Shown: positions 1 to 12,700 of the stretch, in pieces
How positions within the stretch are numbered: the first letter of the stretch is position 1
How the letters are laid out: every line of letters begins with the position of its first letter
NCBI GenBank assembly: GCA_037178975.1
Contig: JASJZH010000006.1
Coordinates: 3,782,001 to 3,846,000, forward strand
DNA from: Oscheius tipulae
Lineage: Eukaryota > Nematoda > Chromadorea > Rhabditida > Rhabditidae
DNA length: 64,000 nt
Direction of reading: 5' to 3'
Program-made: the position numbers and the translations under genes
Notes under the pieces: generated by a model
Told to the model about the DNA's origin: nothing
The model's input: the letters and a program-made list of their open reading frames with translations, nothing else
Database searches by the model: none

Positions 1-161
1 TATCGAGTTTAAAAAAATGCAATGTACAAGAAAGGAGAGAGACAGAGGGCTGTACAGGAGATGCAATCAAGATAACATCAGCTCTGTCCAGAATCAAAAC
101 CGTCAAGTGGAACATTGTCTAAGGAGAGTGATTTTGGGAAGAAGTTAACAAGAGATGTCGC

Positions 162-2806
162 TTAGTTGGAAGGAACAGGAGCGAGCTGCGGGGTCTGCGT
201 GACAGAGAGACGACGCGGGCGGTCGGCTTCTTCCATGGAGCTGGAGAGAGTTCTCTGCCTCTCCATACCGGGGATAGCAACACCGGAAAGAACACCACAT
301 CCTTTGCATAGAAGGATCAAAGAGCGGGCCAAGTTGTCAGGCTAAAAAGTTTGTTTTAGTTCCGGACATGATCAGGCAGAACCCAGTTATCATATGTCCA
401 GCTGATAAGCCCAATCTTTGATTCCTAGACAGAAAAACTTACAGCTTCAACCATGACGTCAGCAACATTGTCAACAACAAGGAGGGTGGTCTTTTTCTTG
501 TTCATGGACTTGTGAGTGGTGTAGACGGTGTGGAGGTGAGAGGCCTTGGAGCCAGAAACAAGGAGAACGTCGACGCTAAAATTTTCGTACTATAAATCAA
601 CTTAAAGGCGTACGTGTCGAGCTTTGTTCCAACGGTAGAGCTCAGGTCGGTTCTTTTGGTAAATGCCATGAGGTACTTGCTCAAGTTGCGAGGATTGAGT
701 GTAGCCTTCAGCTCGTCAATGTATCCTTGACGTTCCTTCTTGTCACTCTGGAAGTATATCTCTCTGAAGAGAACATGAATTTAAAACGACGGTCACGTCA
801 TGCCCACGAATTGAGGAGACTAATAAAAAGGGGTCCATAACAAGATTCGCCGCCTGAAAAGCACTAGCTCACAAACTACTAAAAACTTACATCACCGAGC
901 TGAAGACAAACCGGAAAGGTCACTAATAGGAAAGGGCCAGATAACTTACCGCTCCGAACTTGTGGGTGATGAGATACTCCCAGGCTCCGTCAGTCATGAT
1001 GTCGTTCTCCAGACGAAGATTCATCACCTAAACAAGCTTGTTGCGATTCTTTTTGTGTTTCTCGACCTTCTCTTTGCAGTACTCGATAATTCCGGCAGTG
1101 GTGGAAGTGCAATGGACCAGGACGATTCCGTTAATCTTGTTAGGGAATTGCATCTAAACCACTTTCTATCGACGAAAAGCGCCTAAACATACGGCAAAGC
1201 GGCAGATAATGTTGGCTCCGACTCCCTCTCCGAAAGCAATGCATGCCTTGACGTCAAACTTCTCCAGAACACAGACAAGGTCTTCTCCGATCTGGTCCAA
1301 AGTGGGGAAACTGTAAAAGAGTGTAAGGACTTTGTTTATAAGCAGTAAAAGTTGGACTTCTTATCGACCGGAAAAACGTACTCTCCAATGTAGTCCGCAG
1401 CGTTGTTCTCCTGTCCAGGGACACAGACGTGCATGAAAATAGCCTTGTCGCGAACAGAGGCCATCGAAGGATGGTTGACGAAGCGAACGAACGACTTGTC
1501 TGAAAATTTCTCTATTTTGTGACCCCCTACAAGTTTTGGAAGGCATCCACGGCTTAATTCAATAACTCTCGAGGATGTATACTTATTTTCTATCTATAGC
1601 ATCCGAAGTCACAAGTTTTCGTTCATGTTGTTGAGCCCCTTTAACCCTAATAGTTTCCGGCGTCTATATTTATAGTGCTTTTTTTAGACTTGGATCTCTT
1701 GCAAAAAAAGAAAGTCGTAAGGCCGCATCTTTCTTGAAGGTGTAGGCGGGGATTTAATTTCCAATGACGTTATTAAATTCCTCTTGAAAACTGATAACTC
1801 ACGGTTGGTTCCGATATCGTGGCAAGTCAAAATGAACGTCTTTCCAGCGCGTTCCTCGATGTTTCCCTGAACGTAAACATGGAGAACTCCACAGTTGTGT
1901 GATTGAACAGCGATCATCTGGAGCTCTTCAGCCATTTTGGTAACTTCGCGTTCTCTTTCGGCGTATGGATCTGTAAATGAGAGTTCAGTCAAGGAAAGAC
2001 CATAAAAGTAGCAAGTGGACGGGACATTATGCGTATCCAAGGCAACGTTTCATACTCGGATTTTGTGCATTGCAAAACAACCAATTAGGGGCAGGACTAA
2101 TCGCAGCCAAAATTTGGCCTAGTGTATTTACTGCTCGCTCAGCACTCGCAAATATAATCAACGGTCCGAGTAGAGCAGATGTTTTGCGGGTGGAAGACTC
2201 ACACGTGACATTCTTTCTCTGTTTGGAGCACACGCAAATCGTGCAAGAAGACCCTTCTTCAAAATGGTGAATATGATCGAGGTTTCATGGAGGTACGTAT
2301 GTGCATAGAGAAAATTCAAAAGGCAGAATACCCACGAGACAGAGTCACGTTTGAACGCATGGCAACACATTGAGTATTCATAAGAGAATCCTCCGAAACA
2401 TTCCAGGCCAAACAACAAATATTCCCGACTTGTGGACTGATAGCTGCATCGCTAAAACAAATAGAGCGGTATGCTAAAAGTATTTTTGTTGTGCTGAGAA
2501 CGCAAATATATACAAACGGATATTTTGGGTGGAACGCCGCATGGCAGTGGAGAGAAGAGCTCTTAAGTGACAGCTGAAACAATGAATGCTTCCGTCGGAA
2601 GAGAGTATTGCGGCTAGGAGCTATTGCTTATGTGGGGAGGCAAGGAGAGTCAACAAAATGGTTTTGGGCTAGCGCACGTCGCACATGCCGCGAGAACACA
2701 ATGCTCACACTGTCGAAACTAAACAATGACACAGAGGGTCAGACTTCGGTCTGTTGAAACAAAAAAACTCACTCTCGTCAATGCTGGCAAGTCGCTTAAC
2801 GGGCAT
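162..2806 (-). CDS. NDRG-family protein (N-myc downstream-regulated, alpha/beta-hydrolase fold)
   Basis: About 355 residues assembled from ten exons; the usual NDRG length is 340-395. The start MPVKRLASIDE (2806-2773) splices to PYAEREREVTKMAEELQ at 1970. The family core is clear: an early FILTCHDIGTN strand, the HVCVPGQENNAADYIG stretch, GEGVGANIICRFA (nucleophile-elbow region; NDRG proteins are non-enzymatic), VMNLRLENDIMTDGAWEYL, and TLNPRNLSKYLMAFTKRTDLSS. The C-terminal tail has RQRTLS and RPRRLS, both fitting the RxRxxS/T kinase motif that SGK/AKT use on vertebrate NDRG1/2. One intron (1028-1066) is only 39 nt; read through, it meets a stop. Known family roles are stress and differentiation signalling and vesicle traffic in the cytoplasm; function here is inferred by homology. 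The gene runs leftward and is complete in the window. Confidence 0.9.
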
Positions 2807-4360
2807 TTTTGCTCTGTGGGGTGAAGTGACCTATCGCAAAGCAGGCCGGCACACTGTTTACAATCTGACCCTTTATAACCACTTTGAGGCATTGGGCACT
2901 GATAAGGACAATTAGAGCGATAGTGTCCGTGACAGGCAAGCCTGTGAGCATCAGTTGAAAGTGTTTTCTAAAAGAGAACGTCGGGTTTACCTCTTTTCCG
3001 ACTTAAATCCAAAATATTTGCTTGTTTGAAGAAAGTGTGCGAGCAGTTGAAGCGAGGAACAGAAAACAGCTAACTGGGTGGTATGACGGAAAAAAGCCAT
3101 CTCATGTGAGAGGGCGTTACGAAGGATGTAAACAAAAGAAGCTTCTAAAATTTCGTTTGATGCACTTGTGATGACAGCCCCTTTTTCGAGCACATGCGTC
3201 AAAAAATGCGAGGCAAGCAGAGACGAAGGATCAAACCACATCAGAAACTCCCTTTCGAGTAGCTGACAATGCGGCAGCTGAACAGAAAAGGAAAAATGAT
3301 TTAAAATTCTGGAATAGGTTCTTCTCAAGATCCTGCGCACAAATGGCGAAGAGAACAAATTTTGGGAGCACAAGTGACCAAAAACATGCCGAAATAAGAA
3401 GTTAGCTCCATTCATCATTTTGAATAACTCTGAGGTCTAGCCCACGGTTTGCAGATGTGGAGTCCAAATTGAATTTTTACGCGGTTGCGGTCGATGAAAG
3501 GAAGCGCGTGTGATGTGCATTATCAAGAAAAAATAAAGTTTAAGAGGGTGAAATTCGGTTGCGTTAGAAAATGCATTCCCAGTCACAAACATTTAAAAAT
3601 CGACAATAAAAAGCGAGAGAATGTGGGAAAATAAAACAGATCTTCACAAACGAACCCCGGGGGAGCAGCTGGTACACAGCTGAGCTCAATAAGAGATAAA
3701 CAAAGGTCACTGATGAGCTCTCACTGAGCGTTCACTGTTTCTATTTTCCGCAGATGTCGTCATTTATCTATAAACGAAAACGTTTTCGTCTGAAAAAAAT
3801 TTCAATATAACTGGAAGATGGTAGACGAACAGGGCCACCCAGTTTGTTTGATTGTCAAATGAGCTTTGCTCCAAACGACTGTGTCAGATTAATGCAGCAA
3901 TTGGAAGGGGTGCAGGCTGTGGCATTGATCCGCGCTGAGGGGACTCTCACAAACACCCGACTGCCTCTTGACCACATGGCCGAGTAATGGCAACAACAGC
4001 TTTGCCCGAAGACGAAGTCCCAGGACGCTGCGCGAGTCTTACAAAATAGTAGTGGTCATGAAATTTTTAACTTTTGAATAAACAACTATCACGATCGTCA
4101 GACTTTTGAAAAATTGTAGAAATGAGCTGCTGTACTTGGAGAATGACAAAGATTCGACTAAACCACTTCGGCGAAAACAGAAAGTTTACTTTTACCTTAT
4201 GACTGTGTACCGTCGGACAACCTAGGTCAGGCGCCACGAACAACAAGAGTCTTAGTCGACTGTTGGTTTATTCACAACCAGCACATGGTAGTTAAAGGAT
4301 TATTAAATAGTTTGTCAAGTTGTGATATGAATTTGTGTATAAAACGAGATCCCCAGATTA
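2807..4360. other. Intergenic, 1.55 kb; one unassigned 143-codon frame
   Basis: This lies between the NDRG start and the stop of the ADISSP homologue. The only long open frame is on the minus strand at 2987-3418. It is hydrophobic and aromatic-rich, with no motif I recognise and no clear splice partners. I do not call it a gene. The plus strand is A-rich, as in other stretches flanking minus-strand genes here. No RNA gene or repeat was seen. Confidence 0.5.
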
Positions 4361-4923
4361 TTACGCCGAGTCTTCCGACAAAGTAGTAGCTGGAAGAGCT
4401 TCTAGCATTTTCACTCCCGATTTGAGATACGGAGTTCCTTCTTCAAGGCCTATAAGAAACAACACTAATAAAGCAAACACAATTTTGTACCCAGAATGTT
4501 GGCGTGAATGATGACGTTGTATTGCTGGTTGCCTTTCAGGAAAGTGAGCATCGTCTCCTGTGTTCCCTTTACATTTCCAAGAGTCAGCATAACTGTGACA
4601 ATGGAGCTCGTCTTGTTTTCTTAAAAATTTGGTTGAAAACGGAAAAATCACGTACCATTCCGACAGAGGGTCTCCAAAACGGCTCCAAATACATCCAATC
4701 CGCCGATAGCCATTGGTGGCTGGATTGTGACATCCGGAACTTCAAGCGTGATTCTGTACTTGTGGAAACACTGAAAATGACATGAAAACAATGAAATAAG
4801 GCCAACCTGAAGGAATCCAATGTTACACTTAACGGAATACTCCTGAATATCTTCAACCTTGATATCTCCTTCGTGGCATTTCTCCTCCTCAGGCGTCTCG
4901 ACAAATTTCACATGACCAGTCAT
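4361..4923 (-). CDS. C20orf27: ADISSP / C20orf27 homologue (UPF0687 family)
   Basis: About 147 residues in four exons; human C20orf27 (adipose-secreted signalling protein) has about 174. The match is by remembered family pattern. Here IGFLQCFHKYRITLEVPDV corresponds to the human VGFLKILHRYEITFTLP stretch. The end QETMLTFLKG...VIIHANIL then EEGTPYLKSGVKMLEA corresponds to EEILLACEG...VTVQARVM then HHGTPMLLDGVKCVGAE. The start MTGHVKFVE lies just after a TTACAG acceptor, so a 5' UTR intron is likely. No signal peptide is visible. In mammals a role in adipose thermogenic signalling has been proposed; the nematode function is unknown. Introns are about 35-50 nt. The fold is expected to be a single beta-rich domain. 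Confidence 0.75.
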
Positions 4924-6949
4924 TTCTGTAACTGAAAATTTTAAGGAAATGTTCTGATACAAAATCATTCTCAAAGAAAGAAAGTTAAATTGAGGTTAGC
5001 CGTCTTTGTAAAATGTAAGAGGTACTTATGCCAATGAGCCTAGAAAATCAATGGGCTGTGACCCCACAGTTGAGCGATAGGGATAACAACAGAAGACTGC
5101 CTGGAAGTATGCCAATCCGATTGTTTACAAGCCGAAAAGTCCGCACTACTGTGAAGAATGAGATTAAGAGAATATTTGGATGGGAGGCTGGTAATGTAAA
5201 ATTATAAAGAAACTAATCTGCAGGACTCTTTTGAATTGAAATGGAATAATTGGAGTCAATGTCCCTCGTATATAATCGATACCTCGAGGCCTCGATGCCG
5301 ACCATACCAACGAAGGCTACATTTTAGCACATTTCCTAATACAAAACAGAGGAAGAGAAATAGTGAACTTCCGAACAAAGAGTTTGGGATCAACAAGCGT
5401 ATTACTGACCACAAACACAAGGCGTGACGCTCTAACAAGGAACATATAAGTAAAGGCCGTTGATGCTTATGGGGAATATCTAGGGGAAGTGACTATTCTA
5501 CAGAACGGAGGAACTAGAACTGGTTCGACAATCTTTGAGTCTCTATCGTATTATAGAACTTTGTGGCAGGGACTATGTGACGTGACTAACGAGGGGAATT
5601 TTTATAGAACAGGTCGATTTCTCCAATTGGCTTTCAAAGATGTTCGCGGGGCAAAAACAATCCCTGCCACGGACAAACAAGGAAAGAAAAGTAAACCAAA
5701 AATGGAGAAGTCAATAAGTGGCAGCAAAAAAAGAATTCGCCTAGAGAGGTGTCTAATGGCTTTGAATATTAATGCGAGATGAGCTGAGAAGTGCTCTTGC
5801 CCAGCTCCAGATAGGACAAATTTGGTGGCTAGTCTAGACGCTAAAGGAGAGTCTTCACAATGACCGAAATAGTCTTCATTTGAGGCTATTGGAACATAAA
5901 AAGAGCACGTAAACAGTGAGCAACAAAGTGCTGACCTGCGAAAGTTTGAATAATGGAGTATAAGCGAAACGAACCGAGTAACTGGACTAGGTGTGTGCGA
6001 GCGAAAAACAGGTATTGACACTTGCAAAACAGATACCCCCGGACAACCGAAGGCCAAGAAGTGAATGCGAACTTTCTGGTTAGCAATACCTACACAACTG
6101 ATATGGCCTTGCCCTATTGTAGACTCGTGCCTTTTCGGGTGGGGGTATTTCAATTTCAGTTCTAAGAGTCTTTTGGCGTTTTTGTAGACGGGCTTCCTTC
6201 CAGTATAACGGAATCACGAAAAGTATTTCAACGGTTAGAATGGACGAAATTCGATAGAATTCACAGAAGAAGGCATAAGTTCCAAATCGGTTTATTGGAA
6301 AAGGACACAATTCACAGTCGATTTACAGTTCAACAAAAAAGACAAGCATTCCATTCCTGTCATCTATCACGGTATTCTGTTTTCCTATTTGATGCATGTG
6401 CATGTCTCGAAAGACAGAAAAGAATGAAAGATATAACAAAGGAAATGTTATCTGTTAAGGTTTTATGGGCCAAGGATGTGACTTGGAGTGGGATGACCAA
6501 CGCTTTTCATGAGGTTCTCCAGTAAAAACAAGTGGTCACGTGATAAGAATAACAACATGGATAGAGGGCTCTGTTTGAGGGGGGTGAGAGTTTGGGCAAT
6601 TGGCTAAAACTAAAAAAAGGTGCAGTAATACAGGATAGTGATGAGCGGAGAAGGCGCCGAGCGGATTACATGAAAGGGCTTCGATGAGCTGCTCGAATGA
6701 ATCCAATGAAATTACGCCAAACCGGGAGAGAAATCATCAAAGATTCTCAATTCCTACTCATCGGTATACCAATAAATTAAATTAGAGTGAAAAAGATCTA
6801 ACAAAGAAGGTTTGACTTCTTTTTACAGCTGACAACGTGCCCAGGGGGGAACAAATTTTTTAAAGGCTTTCTTGTTTTTGCTGTGTTTTTGGGTTTTGGG
6901 TGATAGTTAGTAAATGGACACATACTTAAATCACAAAAGGGGAAGGGGA
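4924..6949. other. Intergenic, 2 kb, no supported gene
   Basis: This contains only frames without splice support or family resemblance. The longest is a 183-codon minus-strand frame at 5602-6153 whose composition (many C, S, F, L without pattern) looks like antisense of A-rich DNA. The 3' UTR of the R3HCC1L homologue must lie at the right end. No RNA gene was seen. Confidence 0.5.
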
Positions 6950-9646
6950 TTAGTCGTCCCATTTAACAGCGGATTTTTTGGCTGCTGAAAAACGATTTGG
7001 ATTGAACATCATAGAGATTCTTACCACGGGCTTCGGTCAATTCATGTCGCTCAGCCTGCTTCTTCTCTTGGCTGACATTCGCCTTAACTCCGAGGGCGCC
7101 TTCCACCATTCGACGAGCAACTCCAACATGAGTTTTGGGGCGATTCCTAAAAGACTCTAATAAAAAAATACGATTGTAGCTTACTTTTTCGGCTCAAGAG
7201 CCTTCTTTTGTTCCAAAGCCATCGTCTGGACACTGATCGGTGAATGAAGCAAAGAGCGGAGACGTAGCCACGGATGCTTCGAAAGGATCAAGGCATCTTT
7301 TGCTATAAATGTAGGTTCAAAATTGAAATAAAAATATAGTGCCTTGCTTCTCGCTCATGAAAGACACAAAAACAATTTTGCGTTCCACCCATTTGACAGT
7401 AGACATGCCATATCCCATTTCTTCAAGAGCCTGAACAACATCTTCCTGCATCTTGTATTCGGGAATGGAGTGGGCTTCCAAAACGTGAGGCATAACTGTA
7501 ACAATGCTACTTGAAGTAAGAGCAAATCACAAACCCATCGGATCCCAAGAGGGTGGAGGAGCTTCAAAGTAGTTGATCGGCTTCTTGGCTTGCGCCTTGG
7601 CGGTCGCAGCAGCCGTTAGCTTGAGCTCCTGAACTTGACGAGAAAGAGTCTCCTCGTCAATAGTGTCCCATGTGTCTTCTTCCTCCTCCTCCTGGTTAAT
7701 GGGAATTGTCTCCGGAGGAGGAGCAGTTTCAAAGCCGACAGGATCTACGTGAACCATATCCATGTCAAGCTTCCGTGCAGAGAGTGGCTTAGATGACTTC
7801 ACCGGAAATGACGGGGCCACAGATTCTGTAGGGGTCCAACCGACGAAGAGACTCTCAACGATGCCTTTGGCGAGAGCTTCGGTCTGGTCGTTAGTTGCCG
7901 TTTCGCAGTCACACTGAGCAATCGGAGTTGTTAGCACTAAAGAGAAAGATAAAATTTGAAACTAACAAAACATACAATCTTCAGCAAACGACACGTGTCG
8001 TGCGCTATCTGGGAGATTCGGAAATGCGGATGTTTCACCAACGTCGAAAACGTCGTTTCCGCCAGTGGAGGTGTCCGAAAGCGAATCCACAAAATCTGAA
8101 GTATCGATTATTTTTCTTTGAGGAAGGCGAAGCAATGTCAACAATACGTCAGAGAAAATATGTTTTTGTTTGAGGTAAGCCATTGTAAACAAACCTGGAT
8201 TGCTCCAGAACGATTTGGGCTTCCTAGCCAGCGGCTCAGACACCCGACGGCTTTTGATAGCAGGCTTTTTGTGAACTTGTTTTTGCAAAAGAGCGTCGGA
8301 CTTTGGAGTCAGCACTGAAAGTGTTGTTATTTCAAGAAGAACACATTGTCTTACAAGGCTGGAAATTGTGTTCCGGCTTTAGATGAGCCGGGGTAATAGG
8401 ACGGCCGTCGTGTAGGCTTCCGCTGGAATCTTGCGAGAGCAACTTTTTCACGTAAGGCAGACGTTCCGGCCGCTCCACAGGAGAATAATAACTCTTTTCT
8501 GTGCTCGATCGGGTTGGTGCCTGGAAATGAATACGGTTTTTTTGGTGGGGCTGTATCGATTTGTTATTTTTAGCTGGAAACAAATAAAGGACGGAGGAAG
8601 TCATGTGAATTGGAGCACACTCAATAGTTACGGTAGGAGATTTTGTTTTGATAGCTGTCACTTTTTGTATCGAATGCATGGGACTGAGAGTGCTTTTTCC
8701 GGTGCCCAGTAGATAAGAGGCATCATCGATCGATTGAACGCCCGGCGGCGGCGGGGACACGCGATCTCACCTTGGACGACTCGTGGTCGGAGCCTTGGTA
8801 AAAAAGGGTTTTTAGGTCGCCACTCTGGTACATGAGAGTAGCTTTCTGCTGTTCCTCAAACGACTCGTTGATCCATTGAACCTGAAAGAAAGAGAGTTAC
8901 TGTCATAAAAAAAACTAGGCTACTGTACAACTCACAGAAAGAAAAACCCAAGTGAAAAAGAACCAACCTCCAAGTCTTCAGCGTCGGCCTGCTCCTGTGG
9001 TGGCTCTACAGACTGGCAGCCGCTGGATAGTTTGCTAGACTGAGCAGGGGAAATGTGCCCAGTAACCAGCGGACTTGACTGATTTCTCTCCAGACGAATA
9101 TGCATCTCTTTAGCTTCAAAATCTTGACAAGAACTAGGAAGATTCGAGAGAATGCCGTCTGCTTCTTCGTCCTCCTCGAGGTCTTCTTCGCAGACTGAAG
9201 AAGTACTCGGGACTAAAATCATAAAGATAAAAAAGTTTAAGGTAAAGAACAAACCTTTGTGGGTCTCCGAGTTGTTATTGCTGCTGACAACGGGATCGTT
9301 GTACAGCGTCGGCTCAGGACTGGCATACTCCTTCTCGAGGTCTTCGAGTAGGTGCCTGAACTGGCCGGACCCGTAAGATGTGGAGGCTAGGCTGGCATCC
9401 GTGAACAGATTCGACGCATTCCAACACTGCTCTGGCAGGCTCATACTGAAAGATAGATGATGCTTCAAAAATAATTGACAAATTGACGCTGATATCATTT
9501 CCTTCAAATTAATTTAACCCCTGTTGCAACAAATGCTGCTCATTTTCTATGTTGGTGAACAATCCTTCAATTAAAAAGGAAAAAAAATCTTTGACTCACC
9601 CAGAAATACTCTGGTTGTTGAGCGCGTCAAAGTTAAGTGTGGACAT
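6950..9646 (-). CDS. R3HCC1L: R3HCC1L-like protein (R3H and coiled-coil domain family, RRM-like C-terminus)
   Basis: A multi-exon gene of about 600 residues. The long N-terminal part is low complexity and acidic (EEDLEEDEEADG, NQEEEEEDTWDTIDEETLSRQVQELKL). The conserved C-terminal block reads LEAHSIPEYKMQEDVVQALEEMGYG, then VKWVERKIVFVSFMSEKQAKDAL, WLRLRSL, and finally RPKTHVGVARRMVEGALGVK. This matches the vertebrate R3HCC1/R3HCC1L C-terminus, where an RRM-like fold is followed by RPKTDxxVARRLVxxALG. It ends KSAVKWDD-stop. The start MSTLNFDALNNQ at 9646 is provisional. An upstream exon (about 9725-9776) continues in frame into it without a stop (SSSLPILGAGRATYQ FDEM), so the true start may lie further upstream. 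The family is implicated in RNA-related complexes; the role here is inferred. Confidence 0.75.
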
Positions 9647-9776
9647 TTCGTCGAACTGAAATTAAATGATTATGAAAGTGGTCAACAACGAAAAAATAAT
9701 CTGCAAGATAAAAACAAACCTGATACGTAGCCCTGCCTGCCCCGAGAATAGGGAGAGAGGATGAACCTACCCTGAA

Positions 9777-12700
9777 AACAACAATATAGCGTGGTCTGTT
9801 CTGCACAACAAAAAGATCATACAAGCTGAAGAAGAAGAACTGGACAAGAAGAAGACTTAAAATTTACCAGGATAGAGTGGAAATTTTCGTCAGTGGAGCG
9901 GAACATCAAATGAGAAATGTTGATTATGCTGGACAGTTTCGAAAGTCTTTCGAAATTGGTCTTATCAGAAGGTGAAACTGGCGGTGGAAACAGTTTTTGA
10001 TTGATTAGTGGCGAACAGTTGACAGTTAGAAAACGAATAAGCGGAAGCAATTATGCGGTAGTCCGGAAAAGATTTAGGATAAGGCAGGAACTGCTACGCT
10101 GTTGCATCATAGGCTTGACCGGACGAAGCGAACGCGACGCGTCCGCATCGCATCACTCTCCCGCCAAACACCTCCGCTAAGCACAAGAACTACGCAACAA
10201 GTGAACACAAAAACACGAACTAAACTACTCTAATGGAGTTCGAAGGGAGCAGAAGATCTGGAGAACATCCAATTAGTTGCTTTTTCACGTAATAATGGAG
10301 AAAACGGATAGATGGATTAGTGGGAGAGTCATTGGGATTTTGACTAAGCATCTCAAAATGTGACATGATGTAAATGCGTAGGTGAAAGGGCAGTTTGACT
10401 AAAGCACATTTCAAGGGCAAATGTACTTTTTCAGAGAAAATAGGCTGAGCTGGCCCGCATTTCACAGAGGCGAGGAGCTCAGAAATGGATGTTTTTTGGA
10501 AATATTTTCAATTTGTTTACACTTTTTTGAACGCCTCATGGCAATAGAAAACATCATGTCTGGCAACATGTCTACAAAATGGGGAATTGACTAATGCCTA
10601 TGAGGCATGCTGTCTTGATTGTTCTTATGAAAAGAATCATTTCGCCAAGTAGTTGGAAAAGGTTATGTCTTTTTCACCGCAGCACACTTTGTACAGTCAT
10701 TCCGAAAAACTATACCAGTTTGCACGAAATAATGCCCTATCTGGTATATGATAAAAACTGTTGATAAGACAGGATAGCAGAGAGAAGGGTTCGTGGCCGT
10801 GATGACAAAGTGCTTATGAATTTGAAAAGAAGGAAAACAGCTCTTTCAGCCCCCGAGCAGATTTCTCATCATTCTTACGAAACGGAGATGACAATTTGTA
10901 CTGGGTTTCAACTGCCATCTATCAGTGGGCAAATTATGCAAATATCGTGTGCGCACTTTGCTTTGGTTTTTGGTCCATAGGAAGAGCTCGAGTGAACGTC
11001 TGGTCTCGATGAATTTCGAGGAATTCCCGGAAAGGATAGGCTTTCATTTGGACAAACAACCTTATTAGTGGATTAGCTAGAACCACCAAGTCAAGTGTCT
11101 GGTCTAAGCGGATGTCATTGCACTTTTCAAATGGCTGGGTGATGCAGAGACTACATGAAAAGTTAGGTTTTAATGAAATAAATGAATAAAAAATACTGAA
11201 AAAACTTGCTAGCACAAAAAAACGTCACAAAGCCTGCAAAAAAGTGTTTGCTACGTCACACTAACAATTTTTATCCGGAACGTCTAGTTGGGTTATGAAT
11301 CAGGGCATAATCAGGAAAAAAGTGTCTAGTATACGTGCGCCTGCGTCAAAACTATGAATTTACTATTATTGTCTAATTTTCAGTTCCTCATTTGACAGAG
11401 TGTGAAATATACTTTGATCGAACTTAAACTTGTTTCTGTCTCTAGTTTCTTGTTTAGTCGAATTTCGTATGCTCATCCAATTACGGTTTCTACTACGACA
11501 TACCGACTTCACGCTTCTCAAAGTCCTTTTCTCTGCTAGCCAGCAGGAATCTGCAGAACTTGCAGATCTACACTTTTTGTAGAGGTTTTTGTAAACTGTT
11601 GCAGCTTTGGACAGTATTTAAATTATCTGTAGCAAATGAACCGACTGCTCGCCATCACTGAGCTTTGTTTTCATCTCATTCTTCGAACTTCTTTGCTGTG
11701 CGTGTTTTTTCGTCATTTTTCTTTGCACTTATCATATCGTCGGTCCGACTTACCAAAAAAAGGAAGATTGAAACAGGTTTCTCATGTTCTAGTTCTATAA
11801 CAACTGATCAACAATATCTCTTTCCTAATTCCGTCGTTCTCCAGTTTTTATTCCTCTCTGTGAGACTTTCAATGAGCGTCTCGGTTTTCCTAGTTTAGTT
11901 CTCGTTCGACCACAGGTGCTTTTTTTATAGATGGCAGCTGAAACTGATCTCTCCGGTAGGTTCGGCTATAGTTTTCCTAATCAAAATTTGAAGTGTGCTG
12001 TGGGCGTCATTAGACAATCTTATGCCACTTTCGTTTTTCTTCACTGTAAATCTGATTTTTGCAAAACGTTTAGCGATTTGAACCACTTTACAGTCGTTTG
12101 GGTAATCTGCAGACACACCCTTTGAATACTGATCTCACTGTACTGAAACTCGTTCCTTGATACCTCGAGATGTTTGACAAGTGGAATTCAAGAGTTGAAC
12201 TCTTCTGAAAAGTTACAGATTATCATCATCCCTCATAGGTTGACCGAAATCAGCTTGTTTTATAAATTTTTAAGTCGCAAAACTAATTTTGGCTACGGGG
12301 GCGAGAAATGCTTCTTCTACGAATGTGAGAAAGGCCACCCTCCATGCTTACCTCTGTTTATTCCCCTATTATGTCTGTTCTCAAGTATTAGATAGCTCTA
12401 TTCTGAGCTGCGCGTCGCTCCGTCTAGTGTGTCCTGCTCTTTGATTCTCCAACGCCAGGAACTAGATCTTCACTGTAACAGGTTCGCTAATATGGTGACG
12501 ACAAACAGTTTTGAAGAACATAGAGATAGTTAGCGATCATCGAATGATAAAGAAAAATTTTTGGCAAAGTTAATACTACGTTTTTACGAGTAACTCATGC
12601 TTGACGTGGCTTTTAGCGCTCACTCAAGAAAGTGCCCTGTGAAGAGTCTCATCCACGTGGGGCTCTCCTTTTTGCAACGGAACTACCTGCAGAAGTTGGC

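Noticed and set aside
2987-3418. 143-codon minus-strand frame in the NDRG/ADISSP gap
   Set aside because: Hydrophobic and aromatic-rich without pattern; no splice partners. Kept only as a note.
5602-6153. 183-codon minus-strand frame
   Set aside because: No start or splice context, composition like antisense of A-rich DNA, no recognisable motif.
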